Positions 27,045-36,081 of a stretch of 64,000 nucleotides of DNA are shown here, piece by piece. Within the stretch, counting starts at the first letter, position 1. The number at the start of each line of letters is the position of its first letter. The position numbers and the translations under genes were made by a program. The stretch is from G963701675 sp963701675 (lineage in GTDB: Bacteria > Planctomycetota > Planctomycetia > Gemmatales > Gemmataceae), in assembly GCA_963701675.1 (NCBI GenBank), contig OY969623.1, forward strand, positions 3,038,001 to 3,102,000, given 5' to 3'. The notes under the pieces are model-generated. The model had not been told where the DNA came from, did not search any database, and saw only the letters and a list, made by a program, of their open reading frames with translations.

Positions 27045-29273
27045 CTACGTCTCCCCATGAGCGGCAATTAGGAATCCCCAGGGTTCCCTGGGGCGACCGG
27101 TTCCGGTCGCGAAGCCGCGTCGTTTGAGTTCGTCTCCAATTCGATGGCTTTCTTGGCCTGTTCCAGCCGGTAACTGGTAATGTTGAGTTCCAGGATCACG
27201 CTGTGGTGTACGAGTCGATCGATGGCCGCCGCGGTCGTCATCGGATCCTTGAAGATCACTTCCCACTTGGCGAACGGCAAGTTGCTGGTGAGCAACACAC
27301 TGCCGCGTTCGTACCGCTCCGCCAACAGCGTGAACAACACTTCCATTTCCTCCCGGCTCTGTTGAACGTATCCGATGTCGTCGATGATCAAGGCATCGAA
27401 GGCGCTGAGGCGCTTCAACACTTTGCTTAGCTTCAAGTCGCGCTTGGCTACCAGTAGTTCCTGCACTAACAGACTGCACGTGCAGAAGTAGATCTTGCGG
27501 CCGGCACGGATCAGTTCCTGGCCCAAGGCCGACAACAGATGCGTCTTCCCCGAACCCGATCGTCCAAAAACCAAAATGTTCTCGTGTCGATCCAGGAAGG
27601 TTCCGTCCATCAGCGTGCGCACTTGGCGGGCCACCTTCGCCGGCAAACGCTTCAAGTCGAAATGCGGCAGATCCTTCTCCGGCGGAATCCGGGATTGGCG
27701 CAGCAAACGCTCGATCCGGTGGGTCCGCCGGGTCTCGCATTCCTGCCGGCTCAACTCTAAGAGATACTGCTCGTACGACAGCGTCTCCTTCTCGGCACGC
27801 CGTGCTTGCTCCTCGAAATTCGCTCGCACCGACGGCAGATGCAACTCCTTCAGATAAGCGACCAAACTGGCCTTCACGTCCTTGTTCCGGCTCATGCCAT
27901 TCCTCCGTGAGTAACTTGTCGAAATCGGCCAAATTCACCGGTGCGACGCTCACCGCCGTTACCGGCGCCGCTTGGCTCTCCCTCAGCAACACTTCCACTG
28001 CCATCCGGCTGATCGGCTGCTCGCGTTCCATAAGTACACGCAAGGCTTCCTCGACCGCCTCTTCGCTTTCGTGTGCCGCCAGGTGCAGAATCTCCAGGTA
28101 TTCGCGATCCGCCCGCGCGGGGCCGGTCTCATGCAACAGATCGTAGGCCATGCGGAAGCGGCTCGTCGGGAACAGACCTTCCCGATAGCGATAGTCCGCC
28201 AAGGCGCCTGGCTTCCGCACCAAAGCGTCGATGACATGTCGGTAATTGACGTGTTGTTTGCACCGGCCACGCAAGCGCGGCAGCGCCTCCACCAACTTCT
28301 GGCCGTACCAGACTTCCAAGTGATCCAGGTAAATCCGCACCTCGACTCGTTCGCCGATCAGCCGGCTATTGACCGAGTAGACGTTATTTTGGACGCGGAT
28401 CACGCTGCCGCTGCTCACCGTGACTCCCAGTCGTCGGCACGTCTCCAGCCGGCGGGCCGGCAACGGTCGCAACGCCGTGCTCTCCTCGGCCAAGCGCTTG
28501 GAGCGGTTCGCGTTGCGGAGCCGGCACACCTCCGCCAGGAACGCGGTGTACTGTTCGCGACTGGCAAAGTCACGGCTGCCGCGCAATAACAACGCCTGCT
28601 CTACGGCCTCCTTGAAATGCCGATGCGATGCTTCGGCATCCCCGTTCTCGTGCGCCGCCCGCGCTTGAATCTTCTCGCCGGTCAGTTGGTAATGCGCCAG
28701 CAACGCCTGGTAGCGGGCCGTGAAGTCGCGCCGCTCCGAGAGGTTGTTCACGGCGCTACTCAACCGATCGCTGCGATGCCGTTCGGGCACACCGCCCAAT
28801 TCTCCTAAGGCATTCTGCAATCCTTCGCTCAAACTCTCGAAGCTCTCGGAGAAGCAGAGCGTCACTGATTCCCAGTTCGAGTAGGTCAGCACGAAGTGAT
28901 ACACCATGTGATCGAATCGCTGGCCACCGATCGTGACGTTCAAACGGTTCATGTGCGTGAAGTCCGAGGCACACAGCCGACCAGGATGATGCACCTGGCT
29001 GAAGTACACTTCTTGCCCGGGGCCTTGGGTCGCCCGCCATGCCTTGACGCGCCGTTGCAACGTCCGCAACTGAGTCTCATCAAAACGTGCGGGATACTTC
29101 TGCACCAACCAACCCCACAGCGTCTTGGCCTGCAAGCCCGGCGCCTGTTCCAGAAGCGCGGCCAGTTCCGGCCAGACCTCGGCAAAAGGATCCGGCCGGG
29201 TTCGCCACTCGCGTGGCGGTACGACTTGCTCACTCGGGAGTCGTCTCATGTTCCAATACCTCCGTGCCGTCAC
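27045..29273 (-). CDS. istA: IS21 transposase IstA (N-terminally short, reading through istB)
   Basis: DDE transposase. Visible parts are the end of the HTH (TARRYWNMRRLPSE), the linker EWRTRPDPF, first catalytic Asp104 in CASDFTHM, second Asp168 in HRSDRLSS, and Glu213 in HENGDAEASHRHFK, then the beta-barrel region VIRVQNNVYSVNSRL. The start is a GTG and the first HTH helix seems missing. The family usually ends near 500 residues, about where istB begins; here no stop occurs and the frame continues through the whole istB gene to 27045, giving 742 residues. The last 250 residues are just istB in another frame and probably have no function of their own. Confidence 0.8.
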   Translation of the reverse strand: MTARRYWNMRRLPSEQVVPPREWRTRPDPFAEVWPELAALLEQAPGLQAKTLWGWLVQKYPARFDETQLRTLQRRVKAWRATQGPGQEVYFSQVHHPGRLCASDFTHMNRLNVTIGGQRFDHMVYHFVLTYSNWESVTLCFSESFESLSEGLQNALGELGGVPERHRSDRLSSAVNNLSERRDFTARYQALLAHYQLTGEKIQARAAHENGDAEASHRHFKEAVEQALLLRGSRDFASREQYTAFLAEVCRLRNANRSKRLAEESTALRPLPARRLETCRRLGVTVSSGSVIRVQNNVYSVNSRLIGERVEVRIYLDHLEVWYGQKLVEALPRLRGRCKQHVNYRHVIDALVRKPGALADYRYREGLFPTSRFRMAYDLLHETGPARADREYLEILHLAAHESEEAVEEALRVLMEREQPISRMAVEVLLRESQAAPVTAVSVAPVNLADFDKLLTEEWHEPEQGREGQFGRLSEGVASAVGASEFRGASTACREGDAVVRAVSLRVEPAGMRDPADPPDRAFAAPIPDSAGEGSAAFRLEAFAGEGGPPSAHADGRNLPGSTREHFGFWTIGFGEDASVVGLGPGTDPCRPQDLLLHVQSVSAGTTGSQARLEAKQSVEAPQRLRCLDHRRHRIRSTEPGGNGSVVHAVGGAVRTRQCVAHQQLAVRQVGSDLQGSDDDRGGHRSTRTPQRDPGTQHYQLPAGTGQESHRIGDELKRRGFATGTGRPREPWGFLIAAHGET
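27068..27895 (-). CDS. istB: IS21 helper ATPase IstB
   Basis: 275-residue AAA+ helper that remodels target DNA and assists IstA. Walker A is GRSGSGKT at residues 111-118, Walker B is ALIIDD at 168-173, and LLTSN at 201-205 serves as sensor 1. ATG 27895 follows GGAGGA by about six bases. The gene lies entirely inside the istA open frame. It appears intact. Confidence 0.9.
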   Translation of the reverse strand: MSRNKDVKASLVAYLKELHLPSVRANFEEQARRAEKETLSYEQYLLELSRQECETRRTHRIERLLRQSRIPPEKDLPHFDLKRLPAKVARQVRTLMDGTFLDRHENILVFGRSGSGKTHLLSALGQELIRAGRKIYFCTCSLLVQELLVAKRDLKLSKVLKRLSAFDALIIDDIGYVQQSREEMEVLFTLLAERYERGSVLLTSNLPFAKWEVIFKDPMTTAAAIDRLVHHSVILELNITSYRLEQAKKAIELETNSNDAASRPEPVAPGNPGDS

Positions 29274-29359
29274 CGAAATTTTGCTCGTGCGAAGCGCGCG
29301 AGGTGTGGGCGTCGATTCCTGAGGTGGGACCGGTGACCGTGGACATTGTTGTGAGCGAG

Positions 29360-29656
29360 TTAAGCCTTAGGCGTCTTAGGTTGTAACTTCTTTTTGGTGG
29401 GTGTCGTGGTACGGCTTGCTTCCTTGATGAGGTCCATATATACGTCGTCTATGCGTTTGATGGTTAGTGTTACGCACTGCCGCAGCTCGGTTGACATGAT
29501 GGTGACAAAGGCCTCTCGCAGCTTTCGTATGGTCGCCTTACTATGGTTGGTCCCCACTACTCCGTCGAATATCTGTTCGCATAAGCCCCTGATATCCGCG
29601 TGCATTTGGGCCTCAGTATATCGTTGCTTGGTTTTTGGGGTTTTCGCGCGTTTCAT
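29360..29656 (-). CDS. small basic protein, 98 aa
   Basis: ATG 29656 follows AGGTG by six bases; a GTG three codons earlier is an alternative. The product is highly basic at both ends (MKRAKTPKTKQRYTEAQ and TTTPTKKKLQPKTPKA), with a helical middle (IRGLCEQIFDGVVGTNHSKA, LREAFVTIMSTELRQCVTLT). This could suit DNA or RNA binding (inference). It lies upstream of the IS21 element on the same strand. No family recognised. Confidence 0.55.
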   Translation of the reverse strand: MKRAKTPKTKQRYTEAQMHADIRGLCEQIFDGVVGTNHSKATIRKLREAFVTIMSTELRQCVTLTIKRIDDVYMDLIKEASRTTTPTKKKLQPKTPKA

Positions 29657-30075
29657 GTTTTGCACCTAAATGGTAGTGGTCCGGCAAGCAGCAATGGTGG
29701 TCAAATTACTGCCAAGTATGCTATTCCCGTCCCCCCCCCACGTTCCAGCCCCTGGGCCTAATCTCCCGGCCCGCTCGGACGTCACGCCGTGAACCTCTCG
29801 GTTGGTGTCCGTTAATCACGGAGGCGCCGCTTCAAACCCTCGTGGACGACATTCACAGTTCGAAGCACGCAGCGCGATCATTTGTTCGCAGTCGGATGTC
29901 ATTTCTTTTTTTGTTGACCGTCGCCCTTGGCAGGGGCGTTCGTTGGTAGTCTTGCTCGCCATGATGCCATTTGCGTTTGAAGTGCGCAGTAGTATGGCAT
30001 CAATGCGGGTGACACAAGCAGTCGGCAGCACTGGATCACCCCGTGGGCATCGAGCGTCATCTCGGCGGAGACGAT
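29657..30075. other. no recognisable gene
   Basis: About 420 bases. A C8 run is present near 29731-29740. A - strand frame starting MASKTTNERPCQGRRS is open but looks frameshifted and is not supported. Confidence 0.35.
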
Positions 30076-30585
30076 TCATTTTTTCGGTTTGCGACTGCGA
30101 ACGGCAGCCATCTTTGCCCGCACGGTTTTGGGGCCTTCCCCGGTTGCGTTAAGGCGAGCATCCACAAATCCCCATTTTGTCACCAGTCGGTAGATTTCAT
30201 CTTCGTAACTGAAACCGCGCGGACGCTGTTTCCGCCGGCTCCGGCTCAGCCAGCTATAACCCACCTCAACTGCGACGGTCCGCATAGCTTCTTCGGCAGG
30301 CCGGTTCATCAGCCGTTCCGACAGGAAAATAATTCGGACTTTGATCAGATCGTTCTCGACTTCCTTGAAGGGGACTGCAACCTCGCAATATTGCCCGGGC
30401 TGACCGTGCCCACCAATAAAAATATGGCACGTCGTGCACAAGAGCCAATTCTGAACGTTCCGCGGCAACTGGTGGATCGTCTCCACCGTCAGCGTATGAA
30501 GGTCGTTTTGTCCGATCTGGGGAACCCGGGCGTCACCCCGGTAAACGACTAATTCCCAGACCTCTTCGATGCTCATCTTAGCCAT
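30076..30585 (-). CDS. hypothetical protein with a duplicated 5' end, 169 aa
   Basis: Starts MAKMSIEEVWELVVYRGDAR and contains LLCTTCHIFIGGHGQPGQYC, where two Cys pairs with His could hold a metal, then VAVPFKEVENDLIKVRIIFL and a very basic C-terminus (KMAAVRSRKPKK). ATG 30585 is chosen because a second copy of this 5' region (44804-44897) has a one-base difference upstream of it, showing that upstream sequence is not coding. AAAGGAG lies 12 bases before; a five-codon frame (ATG CCC TGC AAT GGC TAA) sits between and overlaps the start in both copies. Function unknown. Confidence 0.6.
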   Translation of the reverse strand: MAKMSIEEVWELVVYRGDARVPQIGQNDLHTLTVETIHQLPRNVQNWLLCTTCHIFIGGHGQPGQYCEVAVPFKEVENDLIKVRIIFLSERLMNRPAEEAMRTVAVEVGYSWLSRSRRKQRPRGFSYEDEIYRLVTKWGFVDARLNATGEGPKTVRAKMAAVRSRKPKK

Positions 30586-30654
30586 TGCAGGGCATGGGCT
30601 CCTTTCTATTGGGATCATTCTATGACGGCAGCAAACAGCCTAGGAAATGAATTA

Positions 30655-30679
30655 GGCCGGCGTGCTGAAACACCCGGCC
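30655..30679. repeat. hairpin element, copy 1
   Basis: GGCCGGCGTG (30655-30664) pairs with CACCCGGCC (30671-30679) with one bulged base. It is preceded by GAAATGAATTA, close to the flank of a second hairpin 114 bases further on. Confidence 0.45.
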
Positions 30680-30768
30680 CATGGCCGAACCCTTGCCTTA
30701 AGGAAGGTTCGACATGACTAATTTATCGGCCGTTCGTCGCTCATCCAATGCCGCAAGAGAAATGAAGT

Positions 30769-30796
30769 GGGCCGGGATTGCTTGGATTCCCGGCCC
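30769..30796. repeat. hairpin element, copy 2
   Basis: Perfect 9-bp stem GGGCCGGGA (30769-30777) with TCCCGGCCC (30788-30796) and a 10-base loop, preceded by GAAATGAAGT as in copy 1. It lacks a T-run, so a terminator is less likely than a REP-like element. Confidence 0.5.
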
Positions 30797-30954
30797 GTGT
30801 CCGCCACCGGATCGCATCACATAAGACATCACCGATCACAACGTCTCTCCTCCAAGTTTTCCAACGAACAATGGCTCATCCGCCCGGTCGCCCAAGTCAT
30901 TAATGTTCTCCTGGATCACACACGTCGGCCCCGCCGGCGGCATCCAGTGGAATG

Positions 30955-31806
30955 GGCCGCCGGTAATCCGCATGTGAAGATCTTCAACGGGCAGCACTTT
31001 CTGAACGGTACCTTCGAAGACAGCGCTCCGGACGAAAGTCTTCTGGCGCAGTCATTTGTCTATGGCGCTAACTTCAATGTCGGCGCCACCGTAGCGGCGG
31101 GGGATGTCAATCAAGACGGCTTTACCGACTTGGTTACCGGAGCGACGATCGGTAATCCGCATGTCAAGGTGTTTGACGGTCTCAGCGTTGCGGGGGGCGC
31201 CTTTACATTGATGGCCTCGTTTTTCCCGTACGCTCTGCAATTCAACGTCGGCGCAAACGTAGCGCTCGGCGACGTTACCAAAGACGGATTCGCCGACGTC
31301 ATCACCGGTGCCACGGCGGGTAATCCGCACGTAAAGGTGTACAATGGCCAAGCAATGGCGGACGGCGTTTTAATAATTCGGAAGCAAATGCGGTCGTTTC
31401 ATTCTTTTCATTTGCACAACAATTCAATGTCGGGGCTACCGTGGCGGCGGGAGATACCAACGGCGATTCATTCCTTGACTTAATAACGGGTGCCTCAACC
31501 GGAAACCCGGATGTTCGCACCTATAGTGGCAAAACGATTGCGCAGGGCGGTTTCAACAATAGCAATCCGCCCGCGAGTCAACTCACGCAGTTTTATGCCT
31601 ATTCGCTATCGGCAGGACTGGGTGTGCGTGTCGCATCCATCGACTTCGATGGCAATGGTACTTCGGAGATTGTGACGGGGAATACCGCTGGACCGGGTCG
31701 GTTGCGTATCGTGCCCGGCAACGCAACCGGGATCAATCCACCAGCCGTTTTCGAAGCGACCTTCGGCGATGACTTTTTTCTGGACGGAATAGCGGTGGGA
31801 GCGTAG
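30955..31806 (+). pseudogene. C-terminal part of an FG-GAP repeat exported protein, frameshifted
   Basis: Beta-propeller repeats of FG-GAP/integrin-alpha type: GNPHVKIFNGQHFLNG, FNVGATVAAGDVNQDGFTDL, VTGATIGNPHVKVFDG, FNVGANVALGDVTKDGFADV. The DxNxDGxxDL loops would bind calcium. The frame breaks at a T4 run at 31368-31371; with one T restored it continues FNNSEANAVVSFFSFAQQFN, GDTNGDSFLDLITGASTGNP, and ends ATFGDDFFLDGIAVGA at 31806. The start, export motif and first blades are absent. As read it is dead; it was probably a cell-surface protein. Confidence 0.7.
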
Positions 31807-32214
31807 TTCCCGTTCCTGCACGAGCCTGCATTAACGGACAACAAGATGACAAATGGATTGGGAGAATCGCAGTGCTAACCCTTGCCCTGGTGGCTATCGG
31901 CTCAGGCGAGGCGGACGACGACGGCTGCGGGGGTTTCGCCTGCACACTAGGTGGTTTTACAGGCCATTGCCTTACTGTGAGCATGGCCTGAATCGGCTTG
32001 CAATCGCAGTTGGCGGTCAAGGCTTTCGAATAGCGCGCGAAATTTGCTTTGCATCGGGCGTCTCGTCCGATTACCTTTAACCCCGGTCGGTTTTTGCCAC
32101 AGTCCGACCAAAGGACCGGGGAGCTTGGCCCTCCGGTCCGCTTTTATGCGCCTGCGCCCTGAATGGTTGGGGTTGAGCGTCGCCAACCGAGTTGTCTCCA
32201 AGTGCACGACGAGC
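31807..32214. other. spacer between FG-GAP remnant and restriction operon
   Basis: About 400 bases with no gene recognised on either strand. The hairpin at 32113-32139, listed separately, is the only structure seen. Confidence 0.4.
32113..32144. terminator. possible bidirectional terminator
   Basis: GGACCGG (32113-32119) and CCGGTCC (32133-32139) form a 7-bp stem with a 13-base loop, followed by GCTTTT on the + strand and TTTGG on the - strand. It lies 75 bases past the end of the - strand restriction operon and after the + strand FG-GAP remnant, where convergent termination would be expected. Confidence 0.35.
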
Positions 32215-32400
32215 CTAGCCGTTGGACTGCTCTCCAAACGCTTCAAGTAGCATTGCCGCTTCAATTCTATCCATGTCCTCACCGCCAATCTCTCTCACAA
32301 GATCTGGATCGGACAGAAGATCGTTCAGGGAGACGCCAAGTTGTTTCGCGATGTGTCGCGCTGGAGGAGGGCCGGCAACAGGGAATGATCCGTTTGTCAT
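32215..32400 (-). CDS. small protein downstream of the methyltransferase, 61 aa
   Basis: ATG 32400 opens MTNGSFPVAGPPPARHIAKQ and continues LGVSLNDLLSDPDLVREIGG, ending in an acidic helix (EDMDRIEAAMLLEAFGEQ). AAGGA lies about 11 bases upstream. The gene follows the methyltransferase stop by 20 bases and is probably cotranscribed. The HIAKQLGVSLNDLLSDP part could be a small HTH-like segment; a controller role is speculation. Confidence 0.5.
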   Translation of the reverse strand: MTNGSFPVAGPPPARHIAKQLGVSLNDLLSDPDLVREIGGEDMDRIEAAMLLEAFGEQSNG

Positions 32401-32420
32401 TGCCGCCTGTTTCCTTGGAG

Positions 32421-35306
32421 TTAGCCCGGCGGCGCGGCCAGCGGCATCCGCGGCGGGGCGGTGTCCCACATCAGCTTGATTTCGTCCGGCGTCAAGCCGT
32501 AGGCGGCGTTCACCAGGTCGGAGACGCGGGCTTCCAGCGCTCCAGCTTCGCCTGACAGCGTTTGCAGCGGGACCACGCTGCCGGCGTGCTCTGCCTTCAA
32601 TCGCTTCACCTCGGCCACCGACTGCGGCTTCGACCGGCCACGCGCCTTTTTCACCTCGGCGGCCAACCCGCCGGCGTCGAGTCGGGTTACGTCCTGCAAC
32701 TTCTGCGACGGCTTGTCGATGCCGAATTCCAGACGCAGCCAATCGAACATCGCGCGACGGCCCGCTTGCTCTTCCACGGTGATGTCGATCAACTGGCGGA
32801 CGGCTTTCTCGGTCGCATCCCGTTGTTCATTTGAAGGGCGCGGGATTGGCAATCGTTCGACGAACTCACCGATGAAGCGTAAGGCTTCGTCTTTTCCGTG
32901 AACAGCATTTCTCCAAGCATACCACCACGTAACCGGGGCATTTGCCACCGCAAGGATCCAGTGGTCCGACGTTGCAACAAAGTAGACCGTGTTACTTGCG
33001 AAGGTTCCGTTCGGATCGAAAGCCCATTGCGCTCGCCATGTGATTTCTGGATAGATCAGCTTGGGCAATTTGAATTCCTGCCAATACTCGGTGGAGTCCT
33101 GTATCTCGTACCACTGGTATAGACCGGGTTTCCGGCCAGCCCAGGCTTTGCCGCTCCAGTCCCTTGGCTTCGGCTCAAGCTGGGCTTGGAATTTCGCCAA
33201 GTGTCGCTTGACCGAAGGGTATTGGTCGATTTTGATTCCGCGTCGCGCGAAGATCATCCACAACCCTGTCCATTCAAGGGACCATCGCGTTATGTCCTGC
33301 CCGCGCACATACGGAAAGATGATTTCCGCACATTTTAGATCGTCTTTTACGAGGGCGTCGCGTGTGGGTGAATCGACCAAGAACGCCTCATTGAACCCGG
33401 TTGTCACTCCTCTTCTCGACGTGGCGCCAGAGAATTCTGCCAGCGGCAAACCCGTTGCACGAATCTGTTGCATCAACTTCGCGACACCTGGCGGTTCCAG
33501 ACTCCACGGGTCCGCGCCGAGCCGAACACGTGGTACGTCGTAGCCTTCGCTCTTGATTTGCCGCGAAAGATCGTCGATGCGCAGTTGCTCGCGCGGGATG
33601 GCGCAGACGCGGGCCGAGGCGGGGGACGGAACGTTCGTCGGCTTCTTGGCCACGAGGATCGACGGGAACACGTCGGCGTCGGGGAAGATTTGCTTGGCGT
33701 GGCCGAAATCGACGACTTGCTCCACCCAGGCGTATTCGCCGAAGAATTTGCGGAGCGGTTCGCCGTAGCCGGCCCGCATCCATTTGTTGGTGACGACGAA
33801 GCCGAGGCGTCCGCCGGGCTTCAAAAGCTTTATGCCGAGTTCGTAGAAGTAGACGTACAGATCGGCCACGCCGTCGTAGGCGCGGTAGTGCTTCTCGAGA
33901 AAGGGCTTGTCCTTGGCGATCCATTCCTGGCGAACGTAGGGCGGGTTGCCAATGACGACGTCGAAACCGCCATCGGCCAGCGCCCTGGGGAAGCGCTTCT
34001 TCCAGGCGTCATGCGGGGACGGTTCGGCAACGACGCTGTTGCCTTGCTTGACGTTGTCGTCGAGGCTCGTCAGCACCTTACCCTTCTCGGCGGTCTTGAT
34101 CCAGAGGCTGAGCCGGCAAATTTCGATAGCCTCGGTGTTCAAGTCCATGCCGAACAGGTTGCTTTGCAGGATTTGCTTATCCACGTCCGTAAAGAGGGGC
34201 TGATTGGTCAATTCGCTGTAACGGGCGCTTGCTTGCTGGTAGTGGGCGTGCAGTTGGTCGAAGGCTTCGAGAAGGAACGCGCCCGAGCCACACGCGGGAT
34301 CGACGATGTGGACCGTGGCCAGCGTTTCGAGCCAAGCGTTCCAGAAATCGGCCAGGGCCTTGCGTTGCGGGCCGGCCAGTTCGCGCAGATCATAGGCGCA
34401 GGGATCGGCGAACAGCTTTTTCGCGCCGGCTCTCGCCTCGTCCTCGTATTGCTGGCGCAGCGTCTCGAAACGATCGGCAAGAATCGGCTGCAAGGTCTCG
34501 GCAACGATGTAGCGGGTCACGAAGGCGGGCGTGTAGAAGGCGCCTTCCTTCTTGCGCTTCGAGGGGCCGGCCTTCGCGGGCGCAACCTCAACGGGGGCAA
34601 TCTCCACCGGGGCGCTGATTTGCTGATGCAACGCTTCCAGGTCGTTGATCGATTGCTCGAAAATATGGCCGAGGATCTCCACGTCGATCATTTTCGCGTT
34701 GGGATTGTCGGCATCTTTCCCGTACTCGTAGCCTGCCAGCTTGTCGAAACCCTTGCAAACCACGTCGGGAACTTTCAGGCATTCGAGAAGGTCGTCCTTC
34801 TTGAACAAGCCGCCATTGTAGCCGGAGATTTCGAGGGCCTTGTTGCCTTCATCCACGGAGCGAAACAACCCTTTGAAGTTCTCCCAGATCGGCCGCGGAT
34901 TGAACGGGTCATTGTGCAGGTAGGCGCGGGTGATGATCTCGGCTGGGAGCAAGTGCCGATCTTCGCAAAACGCCATGAAGAGAATGCGGTCGAGAATCTT
35001 CTGCGTTAGCACGAGCAAGTCCGCCGGGGCGATGTCCGGATTATGCCGGCGCAGTTCGTGAAACGTCTGGCGGCGCAGCGTGGCGTATTCGTGGTAGTAA
35101 TCGTTGGTGAGTTCGCGCCCAATGCGGAGGGAATCGGCCAGGAGCGCGTCGAGATGCGTGCCGCCAGCCGCGGGCACAACGCGCTCGGCGCCGAGCAGGA
35201 AGGCGAAGCGTTTCAGGGCCGCGTCATCGGCGGCGAGCGTTTTCGTCTCGAAACGTTCGTAGGTGAATAGGTCGTGTCCCTTGTGGAAGAGACGGGTTTC
35301 CCTCAT
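32421..35306 (-). CDS. type IIG-like restriction-modification enzyme, methyltransferase and specificity part
   Basis: 961 residues of an Eco57I/TaqI-class N6-adenine methyltransferase. A helical domain comes first. Then come KEGAFYTPAFVTRYIV, motif I DPACGSGAFLLEAFDQLH, motif IV GNPPYVRQEW, and FVVTNKWMRAGYGEPLRKFF, followed by a C-terminal region (about residues 560-850) like TaqI-type target-recognition domains. The N-terminal nuclease part lies upstream in another frame (35303-35767), and the sequence across the junction (QYAVNLQIDWFLVTNMRETR) shows that both were one protein of about 1115 residues. ATG 35306 could allow reinitiation, giving a methylase without nuclease. It acts on foreign DNA as a single-chain restriction and modification enzyme; the target site is not predictable. 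Confidence 0.85.
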   Translation of the reverse strand: MRETRLFHKGHDLFTYERFETKTLAADDAALKRFAFLLGAERVVPAAGGTHLDALLADSLRIGRELTNDYYHEYATLRRQTFHELRRHNPDIAPADLLVLTQKILDRILFMAFCEDRHLLPAEIITRAYLHNDPFNPRPIWENFKGLFRSVDEGNKALEISGYNGGLFKKDDLLECLKVPDVVCKGFDKLAGYEYGKDADNPNAKMIDVEILGHIFEQSINDLEALHQQISAPVEIAPVEVAPAKAGPSKRKKEGAFYTPAFVTRYIVAETLQPILADRFETLRQQYEDEARAGAKKLFADPCAYDLRELAGPQRKALADFWNAWLETLATVHIVDPACGSGAFLLEAFDQLHAHYQQASARYSELTNQPLFTDVDKQILQSNLFGMDLNTEAIEICRLSLWIKTAEKGKVLTSLDDNVKQGNSVVAEPSPHDAWKKRFPRALADGGFDVVIGNPPYVRQEWIAKDKPFLEKHYRAYDGVADLYVYFYELGIKLLKPGGRLGFVVTNKWMRAGYGEPLRKFFGEYAWVEQVVDFGHAKQIFPDADVFPSILVAKKPTNVPSPASARVCAIPREQLRIDDLSRQIKSEGYDVPRVRLGADPWSLEPPGVAKLMQQIRATGLPLAEFSGATSRRGVTTGFNEAFLVDSPTRDALVKDDLKCAEIIFPYVRGQDITRWSLEWTGLWMIFARRGIKIDQYPSVKRHLAKFQAQLEPKPRDWSGKAWAGRKPGLYQWYEIQDSTEYWQEFKLPKLIYPEITWRAQWAFDPNGTFASNTVYFVATSDHWILAVANAPVTWWYAWRNAVHGKDEALRFIGEFVERLPIPRPSNEQRDATEKAVRQLIDITVEEQAGRRAMFDWLRLEFGIDKPSQKLQDVTRLDAGGLAAEVKKARGRSKPQSVAEVKRLKAEHAGSVVPLQTLSGEAGALEARVSDLVNAAYGLTPDEIKLMWDTAPPRMPLAAPPG

Positions 35307-35767
35307 GTTGGTGACGAGGAACCAGTCAATTTGCAGGTTGACCGCGTATTGCAGGGCTTGCTCGACGGCGGAGCGTTTGCGGCTACCGAACGGTCGATCC
35401 AGGGGTCGCGGGGGCCCTTCCCTTCGATGACGACGGTGAAATCCGCCTGCCCGTCCGCCAAGGTGAACCGGCCTAGGGCGGCGTCGGCGAATTTGCCATC
35501 GACTTGCACGAGGGATTCGCGCTTAAGCGTGTAGACGGCGGAACCGGACGCCGGTCCGACGTAGCCGAGCAAATCGCCGAACACGTCGCGGATGAAGTCG
35601 CCGAGCAGCTCGGTTTCCTTCATCTTCTCGGCGGCCTTCGAGGACAACAGTTCCGTCCAGTTCGCCAACTTCGGACGTGCAGTTGCCGCCGGGGTTGGCA
35701 GCGTGAACGCGCTCAGCTTGGTGCGTAGCGCATCGACACGAAACAACGGTTTGGCATCCGCGGGCAT
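35303..35767 (-). pseudogene. N-terminal nuclease domain of the same restriction enzyme, cut off by a frameshift
   Basis: ATG 35767 follows GGAG by five bases. The frame has a helical start (PKLANWTELLSSKAAEKMKE) and a PD-(D/E)xK-type core ending FADAALGRFTLADGQADFTV and VIEGKGPRDP, where Asp and the ExK (EGK) are the expected catalytic residues. At a C-run (35402-35405 as G4 on the + strand) one base is missing. With it restored, the frame reads DRPFGSRKRSAVEQALQYAV and joins the methyltransferase. As read, the product is a short truncated nuclease ending at 35303, probably inactive. Confidence 0.75.
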
Positions 35768-36081
35768 GGCAACTCCGAGCGAAAATGTCCGCAACCAGCA
35801 CTATTTGAGCGTATCGGCGAGCGATTGCAAGGCATTGCGCCGCGTGCCAGTTCGGCGGCGTGTACGGTGGCCCACGCGTGAGCGCGTTGAAAGCCACGGG
35901 TTCTTGTTCGTAACGAATTGACGTTGTTGCGTGTGCATGCACGTCACATCGCGCGGGTTGCGCGCTGGTTGCGCTGCAGATTCTTTCGATTTTTTTCTGC
36001 TGACGTTTCCGAAATGAACCTGTCGCAGCCAAACCTCAGAACTCAGGGATGACGACGCTTCGACCAGTAATTAAATCGGAG
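35768..36081. other. upstream region of the restriction gene, no gene seen
   Basis: About 310 bases, moderately AT-rich at its right side. It should hold the promoter of the restriction gene on the - strand; no clear -35/-10 pair was picked out. Confidence 0.35.

Larger units (their letters stand above)
27045..29330 (-). mobile_element. IS21-family insertion sequence
   Basis: Carries the istA transposase followed by the istB helper ATPase, the defining pair of IS21. Terminal inverted repeats were not identified; the 5' side looks cut inside the istA HTH, and near 27020-27040 TGTAGTGGCCCACTGATCG could belong to the right end. The spacer from 26800 to 27044 holds nothing else recognisable. Confidence 0.8.

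Noticed and set aside
33468..35009. 513-codon open frame on the + strand
   Set aside because: It is antisense to the methyltransferase gene, whose motifs (DPACGSG, GNPPY) are clear; the frame has no recognisable domain and results from high GC content.
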